In this document: piece after piece, positions 57,917-64,000 of the stretch
Position numbering within the stretch: position 1 is the stretch's first letter
Layout of the letters: every line of letters starts with the position of its first letter
Assembly: GCA_015056655.1 (NCBI GenBank)
Contig: SVFV01000005.1
Span: 62,001 to 126,000 of the forward strand
Length of the DNA: 64,000 nucleotides
Source: Butyrivibrio sp.
GTDB lineage: Bacteria; Bacillota; Clostridia; Lachnospirales; Lachnospiraceae
Reading direction: 5' to 3'
The notes under the pieces: model-generated
What the model saw: only the letters and a program-made list of their open reading frames with translations
Told to the model about the DNA's origin: nothing
The model's database searches: none
Position numbers and translations under genes: made by a program

Positions 57917-58642
57917 CTAATTTTGTGAATTTTCTGTTTTATTTTGTTCCTGATTTTCCTCAGTATCTTCATCAAGGTCGATACCTTCTCCATACTCGGT
58001 ATCATCCTCGATCATCAAATCTCTTTCTTTTATTCTTACAGCTTTTTCTCTTTCCTTTAAGGACTGCTCCCACTCAGCAAATCTGTTTGTTACATTCCTC
58101 TTATAATTGATTATGTTATCTGTTTCTCCAAGCCACGCTATAAGAAACATTGCGATAACAAGTAGAGCCAGTATTACATTCAAAGCTCCCATCAAAAGCA
58201 TGGTAGTCTTGGGATCTCTTTTTTTCTTTGGAATAGGCGTGATGTACTGTCTTGGGCGATATTCGTCCGGCAAAGGTACATTTGTAATCTTAAGTGTAAT
58301 TGGAATTGGTGTAAGATCTTCCTCATTAACTCCCGCACTAATAAGCCTGTCCCGAAGCTTCGCAAGGTACTCCCAGCCAACAGGCGTAGAAAAAATCTTA
58401 TTGGAAATAGCTTTCTCATAGACAGCCTCAAGGTCAGAAACCTTTGTGGATTTAACCTTTTGGCCAAGGATGTTTATCTTTTGCTTATCAAGCTTAGCCT
58501 TTTCAACATCCTCTTTTGACAAAAAGCTGTAGCCATCTACAGTAAGATCCTCTGGTTTCTCTAAATCCGCAAGGTTGATCTCTGGATTCTCTATTTCCTT
58601 AGTCTCTTCAGTTTTTTCTACAGCATCATTTTCATCTGCCAT
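57917..58642 (-). CDS. Hypothetical single-TM protein
   Basis: 241 aa, acidic termini, TM TTMLLMGALNVILALLVIAMFLIAWLG, coiled-coil after TM. Confidence 0.75.
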   Translation of the reverse strand: MADENDAVEKTEETKEIENPEINLADLEKPEDLTVDGYSFLSKEDVEKAKLDKQKINILGQKVKSTKVSDLEAVYEKAISNKIFSTPVGWEYLAKLRDRLISAGVNEEDLTPIPITLKITNVPLPDEYRPRQYITPIPKKKRDPKTTMLLMGALNVILALLVIAMFLIAWLGETDNIINYKRNVTNRFAEWEQSLKEREKAVRIKERDLMIEDDTEYGEGIDLDEDTEENQEQNKTENSQN

Positions 58643-60842
58643 ACTCTACTCCATAAGCTGCAATAAATATACTCACGCTCCTGGCCTTCATTCTCCAGTT
58701 CGGAACAGTAAGCGGCTTGGGCCTATTGTTAAAGTATCTGCCATCCTCAGCAGCTGTATCTACAACCAATGTCCAGTATGCTCCCTGCGGAGGCTCTGGA
58801 AGTGTTATCTGCATATCCTCCCAGAAAGAATTAACCGACATTATTACAACATCATCATGCCCAAGCTTCTTAACAAAGCCTGCGTACATTACAGTTATAA
58901 CCTTGGTATTATCATTTATATCCCTGTGGTTAGGATGATCTGTAAACACACTTATAGCAGGGAATCCGCATATAGCCGATTTCAAATCCTTTCGGATTGA
59001 ATGATGCTTTCTTCTAAACTGGATCATATTTCTGTAAAAATCGAAATACGCCTTGTTCTTTTCAAGGAGCTCCCAGTTGAGCCAGGAAATCTCATTGTCC
59101 TGACAATACGCATTGTTATTACCATACTGAGTGTTAGCAAACTCATCTCCCTGAAGTATCATAGGAGTTCCTCTGCTGCACATCAAAATGGCAATTGCAT
59201 TTCTCATCATCTTAAAGCGGAGCTTCATAATCTCCGGATCGTCAGTTTCTCCTTCCCATCCGCAGTTCCAGCTTCTGTTATCATTCGCTCCGTCAGTATT
59301 GTTCCAGCCATTAGCCTCATTATGCTTTTCATTATAGGCAAACATGTCATAGAGACTAAAGCCATCATGACAGGTAATAAAATTAACCGACGAATCAGAA
59401 CCAGCATAGTTATGCTGATACATATCCATGGATCCAGTTATACGTCTGACAGCATCAGGCGCAGCCCAGTAATCACCCTTTAAGAAGGATCTTATACTGT
59501 CACGATATTTTCCGTTCCACTCTGCCCATCTGCCCCATGAAGGGAATGAACCTACCTGATACATTCCGCCAGCATCCCATGCCTCAGCGATAAGCTTTAC
59601 ATCACCAAGAAGCGGATCAAAAGCAAGTCTGTGAAGAAGCGGAGGATGTTCCATAGGAGCACCGTTTATGTCACGTCCCAGGATACTTGCAAGATCAAAT
59701 CTGAATCCATCAATCTTATATTCCTCAACCCAGTAGTGCAGACAATCAACTATCATCTGCTGAACTATGGGATGATTACAATTCAAAGTATTGCCGCAAC
59801 CACTGAAGTTATAATAATCTCCACCAGGTGTCAGCATGTAGTAAATATTATTATCAAATCCCTTAAAGGATATGAAGGGTCCGTTCTCATTTCCCTCAGC
59901 TGTATGGTTAAATACAACGTCGAGAATTACTTCTATGCCATTTTCTTTAAGAAGCTTTATCATCTCCTTAAGCTCAAAGCCTTCCTTGTTATACTCAGAC
60001 TTATAGGCATAGCTGGTGTTAGGCGCAAAGAAGCTTACTGTGTTATAGCCCCAATAATCAAGAAGCGTTCTTCCATTAACGATTCTCTTATCTCTTGTTT
60101 CATCAAATTCAAAAATGGGCATAAGCTCAACAGCTGTAACTCCAAGGCGTTTTAAGTAATCAACCTTTTCCATGATTCCTGCAAAAGAGCCCTTGCATTT
60201 AACTCCAGAGGATTCATGCTTTGTAAATCCTCTTACATGCATTTCATAAATTATGGAATCACTCATTGGTGTTTTAAGCCATGAGGTCTCTCCCCAGTCA
60301 AATTCATTGCTTACGACTCTGGCTCTATAGGCACCTTCAAACCTGACTGTCTCGCCCCAGATTTTCTGGCCTACTACAGCTTTGGCATAAGGATCAAGCA
60401 GTACATGGTTATAGTCAAATAAAAGTCCCTTCTGCTCATCCCAAGGGCCGTCCACACGATATGCATATTCCAGGTTTTCGATAGGAAGTCCGAATACGAT
60501 CATCGAATGTACTTTACCGATTCTGTATTCCTCAGGAAAAGTGATTGATGTATATGGGCGTTCTTCTCCTCGATGATATAAAAGCAGTGTAATCTTGGTT
60601 GCACCATTTGAATGCACAGTGAAATTAACGCCATCCGGAAGAACAGTGGCGCCATTCATACCATAGAGGCCGGGTCTTACTCTGTATCCATTAATAGTGT
60701 CCACCGCAAGGAGCTGTCTCGATTCCTCAGACTTGCGCTGATCCAGTCTAAATGACCCTGGGGTTGCATTAAATTTAGATCGTTGTCTTCTAAATTCTGC
60801 CATACCTTTTAGAACTCTCCCAAACAATTTTCGAAAAAGCAA
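58632..60842 (-). CDS. glgX: Glycogen debranching enzyme / isoamylase (GH13)
   Basis: YRVRPGLYGMNGATVLPDGVNFTVHSNGATKITLLLY; GH13 motifs DVVFNHTAEG, DGFRFDLASILGRD. Confidence 0.93.
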   Translation of the reverse strand: MLFRKLFGRVLKGMAEFRRQRSKFNATPGSFRLDQRKSEESRQLLAVDTINGYRVRPGLYGMNGATVLPDGVNFTVHSNGATKITLLLYHRGEERPYTSITFPEEYRIGKVHSMIVFGLPIENLEYAYRVDGPWDEQKGLLFDYNHVLLDPYAKAVVGQKIWGETVRFEGAYRARVVSNEFDWGETSWLKTPMSDSIIYEMHVRGFTKHESSGVKCKGSFAGIMEKVDYLKRLGVTAVELMPIFEFDETRDKRIVNGRTLLDYWGYNTVSFFAPNTSYAYKSEYNKEGFELKEMIKLLKENGIEVILDVVFNHTAEGNENGPFISFKGFDNNIYYMLTPGGDYYNFSGCGNTLNCNHPIVQQMIVDCLHYWVEEYKIDGFRFDLASILGRDINGAPMEHPPLLHRLAFDPLLGDVKLIAEAWDAGGMYQVGSFPSWGRWAEWNGKYRDSIRSFLKGDYWAAPDAVRRITGSMDMYQHNYAGSDSSVNFITCHDGFSLYDMFAYNEKHNEANGWNNTDGANDNRSWNCGWEGETDDPEIMKLRFKMMRNAIAILMCSRGTPMILQGDEFANTQYGNNNAYCQDNEISWLNWELLEKNKAYFDFYRNMIQFRRKHHSIRKDLKSAICGFPAISVFTDHPNHRDINDNTKVITVMYAGFVKKLGHDDVVIMSVNSFWEDMQITLPEPPQGAYWTLVVDTAAEDGRYFNNRPKPLTVPNWRMKARSVSIFIAAYGVEYGR

Positions 60843-60868
60843 TAAAATACTAACTTAATTATAGCACA

Positions 60869-60893
60869 AAAAGGGCGCCCTGCGGCGCCCTTT
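60869..60893 (-). terminator. Terminator after oadA
   Basis: AAAGGGCGCC/GGCGCCCTTT hairpin followed by TT on minus strand. Confidence 0.8.
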
Positions 60894-60916
60894 ATAAAAA
60901 CATTATAATCCATCAG

Positions 60917-62317
60917 TTATGCAGGATATGCACCATTCTTGGTGTCTGCTTCTGAAAGATCAACCTTATCCTGCTGTGCAAGACGATACTTGAAGAAGTC
61001 TGTAGCAACCTGAGGGAACAGAGCATAGGACAGAACGTCCTCATCCTGCTGCTTCCACTGCTTAACTTCCTCTTCAAACTTAGGAAGACCAGGCTGAAGC
61101 TTATCTGCAGGTCTGCATGTGATAACTTCTCTATCGCCAATGATCTTCTTCTGAACTTCAGGATTGAAAGGCTTAATTGTCTTACCATACTCACCAGCAA
61201 GGAGGTCCTTAGTCTGGTCAGTAGCAACCTTGTAACGCTCGCCCATAAGAACGTTCATTACTGCCTGTGTACCAACGATCTGTGAAGAAGGTGTAACAAG
61301 CGGAGGCTCACCAAAGTCCTTACGAACCTGAGGAATCTCCTCAAGCACAGTGTTGTACTTGTCGCTTGCGTTCTGCTCCTTCAGCTGGCTAACCATGTTG
61401 GAAAGCATACCGCCGGGAACCTGATACATAAGAGTCTTGATGTTAACACCAAGAACCTTAGCATCCATAAGTCCGCTAGCAAGGCACTCTTCTCTGTAAG
61501 GTCTGAAGTAATCAGCAACCTCAGCAAGGAGCTTCTGATCAAGACCTGTATCGAATTCCTGGCCCTTGAATGCCTCAACCATAACTTCTGTAGCAGGCTG
61601 AGATGTACCAAGAGCGAAAGGTGAAATAGCACAGTCGATGATATCAACACCAGCTTCAGCAGCCTTCATGTATGTCATGCTGGCAACACCTGAAGTGTAG
61701 TGTGTATGAAGATCGATAGGAAGGCTTGTTGAGCTCTTAAGAGCCTTAACGAGCTTCTCTGCCTCATAGGGAAGAAGAAGTCCAGCCATATCCTTGATAC
61801 AGATTGAATCTGCACCCATGTTCTCGATATCCTTTGCGATGTTCATCCAGTACTCTTCTGTATAAGCATCACCAAGTGTATATGCAAGAGCGATCTGAGC
61901 GTGCCCGCCCTCTTTCTTAGTAGCCTTAACTGATGTCTCAAGGTTTCTAAGGTCGTTCAGGCAGTCGAAAATTCTGATGATATCAATACCGTTTGCAATA
62001 GACTTCTGAACGAAGTACTCTACAACGTCATCAGGATAATGCTTGTAACCAAGGATGTTCTGACCACGAAGGAGCATCTGCAGCTTTGTGTTCTTGAATC
62101 CATCTCTTAACTTACGAAGTCTCTCCCATGGATCTTCTTTAAGGAATCTCATGGAAGCATCGAAAGTTGCGCCTCCCCAGCACTCAACTGAGTTGTAGCC
62201 GATCTTATCCATTGTAGGGATAATGGGAAGCATTTTTTCTGTAGGCATTCTGGTGGCAATAAGTGACTGATGTGCATCACGCAGAACTGTCTCTGTAATC
62301 TTAACTGGCTTTGCCAT
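60917..62317 (-). CDS. oadA: Oxaloacetate decarboxylase subunit alpha (carboxyltransferase domain)
   Basis: ITETVLRDAHQSLIATRMPTEKMLPIIPTMDKIGYNSVECWGGATFDASMRFLKEDPWERLR; no biotinyl domain at C-terminus. Confidence 0.93.
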   Translation of the reverse strand: MAKPVKITETVLRDAHQSLIATRMPTEKMLPIIPTMDKIGYNSVECWGGATFDASMRFLKEDPWERLRKLRDGFKNTKLQMLLRGQNILGYKHYPDDVVEYFVQKSIANGIDIIRIFDCLNDLRNLETSVKATKKEGGHAQIALAYTLGDAYTEEYWMNIAKDIENMGADSICIKDMAGLLLPYEAEKLVKALKSSTSLPIDLHTHYTSGVASMTYMKAAEAGVDIIDCAISPFALGTSQPATEVMVEAFKGQEFDTGLDQKLLAEVADYFRPYREECLASGLMDAKVLGVNIKTLMYQVPGGMLSNMVSQLKEQNASDKYNTVLEEIPQVRKDFGEPPLVTPSSQIVGTQAVMNVLMGERYKVATDQTKDLLAGEYGKTIKPFNPEVQKKIIGDREVITCRPADKLQPGLPKFEEEVKQWKQQDEDVLSYALFPQVATDFFKYRLAQQDKVDLSEADTKNGAYPA

Positions 62318-62355
62318 AATTGTTCTCCTTTACAAATTAAATATCAGTTGACGGC

Positions 62356-63507
62356 TTAGAAGACACCAAATACCGCCATAAATGTTCCTGCAACGACCGC
62401 GGTACCTACGACACCTGCAACGTTGGGGCCCATAGCATGCATGAGAAGGAAGTTACTGGGATCATACTCTGCACCAACCTTCTGTGATACTCTGGCTGCC
62501 ATCGGAACCGCTGAAACTCCGGCAGAACCAATAAGAGGATTAACCTTACCACCGGTGATAACGCACATAAGCTTACCGAACAGACATCCAGCAGCTGTAC
62601 CAATTACGAATGCGATAAGACCAAGTACAACGATCTTGATTGTTGTAATGTTAAGGAATGCCTCAGCACTTGTTGTAGCACCAACGGATGTACCAAGCAT
62701 GATAACTACGATGTACATGAGCGCATTTGATGCTGTCTCCTGAAGCTGACGTACAACTCCACTCTCGCGGAAGAGGTTACCAAGCATAAGCATACCGATA
62801 AGAGGTGCTGTTGTAGGAAGGATCATACTTACAACGATTGTAACTACGATCGGGAACAAAATCTTCTCAAGCTTAGATACAGGACGAAGCTGCTGCATAC
62901 GGATTGTTCTCTCCTTATCCGTTGTGAGAAGCTTCATGATCGGGGGCTGAATGATCGGTACAAGTGACATGTACGAATATGCAGCAACCGCGATAGGTCC
63001 AAGTATTGTAGTCTGATTAAGCTTTGTTGCAAGGAAGATGGATGTCGGTCCATCTGCTCCACCGATGATGGAGATAGCTGCAGCCTGCTGATCATTAAAG
63101 CCCATAGCAATAGCCATGAAGTAAGCTGAAAAGATACCAAACTGAGCTGCTGCTCCCATAAGGAAGCTCTTGGGGTTTGCGATAAGGGGACCGAAGTCTG
63201 TCATCGCACCAACACCCATGAAGATAAGTGACGGCATGATTGCCCACTCATCAAGCAAATAGAAATAGTACAAAAGACCGCCTACGCCGTTTGATGATTT
63301 CTCGATAGACAACATAATATCCGGATAGATATTAACAAGAAGCATACCGAAGGAAATAGGCACCAACAGCAGCGGCTCGAATCCTTTAGCAATGGCGAGG
63401 TACAAGAATATAAGTGCAACAACAACCATGATGTAGTTACCCGGTGTCATTGTAGTAAACGCCGTCTGTTGCCAGAGATTCGATAATGTGTTAGCAATGT
63501 AATCCAT
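62356..63507 (-). CDS. oadB: Sodium-translocating decarboxylase subunit beta
   Basis: AAAISIIGGADGPTSIFLATKL; SAVPMAARVSQKVGAEYDPSNFLLMHAMGPNVAGVVGTAVVAG. Confidence 0.96.
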   Translation of the reverse strand: MDYIANTLSNLWQQTAFTTMTPGNYIMVVVALIFLYLAIAKGFEPLLLVPISFGMLLVNIYPDIMLSIEKSSNGVGGLLYYFYLLDEWAIMPSLIFMGVGAMTDFGPLIANPKSFLMGAAAQFGIFSAYFMAIAMGFNDQQAAAISIIGGADGPTSIFLATKLNQTTILGPIAVAAYSYMSLVPIIQPPIMKLLTTDKERTIRMQQLRPVSKLEKILFPIVVTIVVSMILPTTAPLIGMLMLGNLFRESGVVRQLQETASNALMYIVVIMLGTSVGATTSAEAFLNITTIKIVVLGLIAFVIGTAAGCLFGKLMCVITGGKVNPLIGSAGVSAVPMAARVSQKVGAEYDPSNFLLMHAMGPNVAGVVGTAVVAGTFMAVFGVF

Positions 63508-63537
63508 TTAACGACCTCCGATTTCGAATCCTTTATA

Positions 63538-63900
63538 TTAGTTCATTGTTGCAAGAACAGCGCCTGCCTCAACCTGATCACCAACTGCAACATCAATGCT
63601 TGCAACTGTGCCATCCTGAGGTGCAACAACAGGGATCTCCATCTTCATAGATTCCATAGTTACTACTGTGTCACCCTTCTTAACTGCCTGGCCAACGCTA
63701 GCGTCAAGCTTAAGAACCTTACCAGCTGCACCAGCTGTAACCTTTACTGCACCTGCGCCAGCAGAAGCCTTCTTTGCAGGAGCTGCGGGAGCCTTGGGAG
63801 CAGCTGCTCTGGGAGCTGCTGCAGGAGCTGCGCCGCCTGCACCTTCTTCTACTGTTACATCATATACGTTTCCGTTAACGGTAATTGTATAGTTTTTCAT
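63538..63900 (-). CDS. Biotin carrier subunit of decarboxylase
   Basis: Ala/Pro linker then VVTMESMKMEIPVVAPQDG biotinylation motif (ESMKME). Confidence 0.94.
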   Translation of the reverse strand: MKNYTITVNGNVYDVTVEEGAGGAAPAAAPRAAAPKAPAAPAKKASAGAGAVKVTAGAAGKVLKLDASVGQAVKKGDTVVTMESMKMEIPVVAPQDGTVASIDVAVGDQVEAGAVLATMN

Positions 63901-63922
63901 TATTTAAATCCTCCTAATAGCT

Positions 63923-64000
63923 TTATGCTTTTTTCCAATTGCTGGCAGATCTCTTACGGATGGATCTTACTACATATCCATCAGTTGATGCGCTGCCTTC
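63923..64000 (-). CDS. Decarboxylase gamma-like subunit (partial, C-terminal 25 aa)
   Basis: EGSASTDGYVVRSIRKRSASNWKKA* directly upstream of biotin carrier; OadG-like tail inferred from synteny. Confidence 0.5.
   Translation of the reverse strand, partial: EGSASTDGYVVRSIRKRSASNWKKA

Noticed and set aside
1-64000. CRISPR array, transposon or prophage
   Set aside because: No regularly spaced repeat-spacer units, transposases, terminal inverted repeats or phage structural genes were seen

Overview
This looks like a chromosomal window from a low-to-moderate GC, flagellated, anaerobic Firmicute. The gene order topA-codY-flgB and the protein content suggest Lachnospiraceae, such as Butyrivibrio or Roseburia; that assignment is inference. 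Positions 1-22057 hold a near-complete basal-body/hook/motor cluster on the minus strand, in transcription order flgB-flgC-fliE-fliF-fliG-fliH-fliI-fliJ-motE-like-fliK-flgD-TIGR02530-flgE-flbD-motA-motB-fliL-fliM-fliY-fliO-fliP-fliQ-fliR(partial). Upstream of it lie codY and topA. The rest is mostly housekeeping: bioY/birA, hslO, pta, a group-B-type [FeFe] hydrogenase beside a NitT/TauT-like ABC transporter, a WYL regulator, pncC, MATE, an ArsB/NhaD-type permease, a GntR-ABC exporter, hemZ-MBL-relA-apt, a two-component system, glgX and a Na+-pumping decarboxylase (oad). No tRNA, rRNA, CRISPR array, transposase or phage gene was recognised. The most interesting signals are non-coding: (1) a stand-alone ~330-nt ncRNA candidate at 25.43-25.77 kb with its own near-consensus promoter and strong terminator; (2) a tandemly duplicated, GGA-in-hairpin-loop RNA candidate at 44.2-44.4 kb whose architecture resembles CsrB/RsmY-type CsrA sponges; (3) a 132-nt highly structured leader in front of flgE; (4) sigma-28-like promoters plus an intra-operon terminator hairpin that appear to split the fla operon at the hook-gene segment; and (5) a 1.1k-residue hook protein expanded by about seven degenerate repeats. 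None of these could be checked by database search here.
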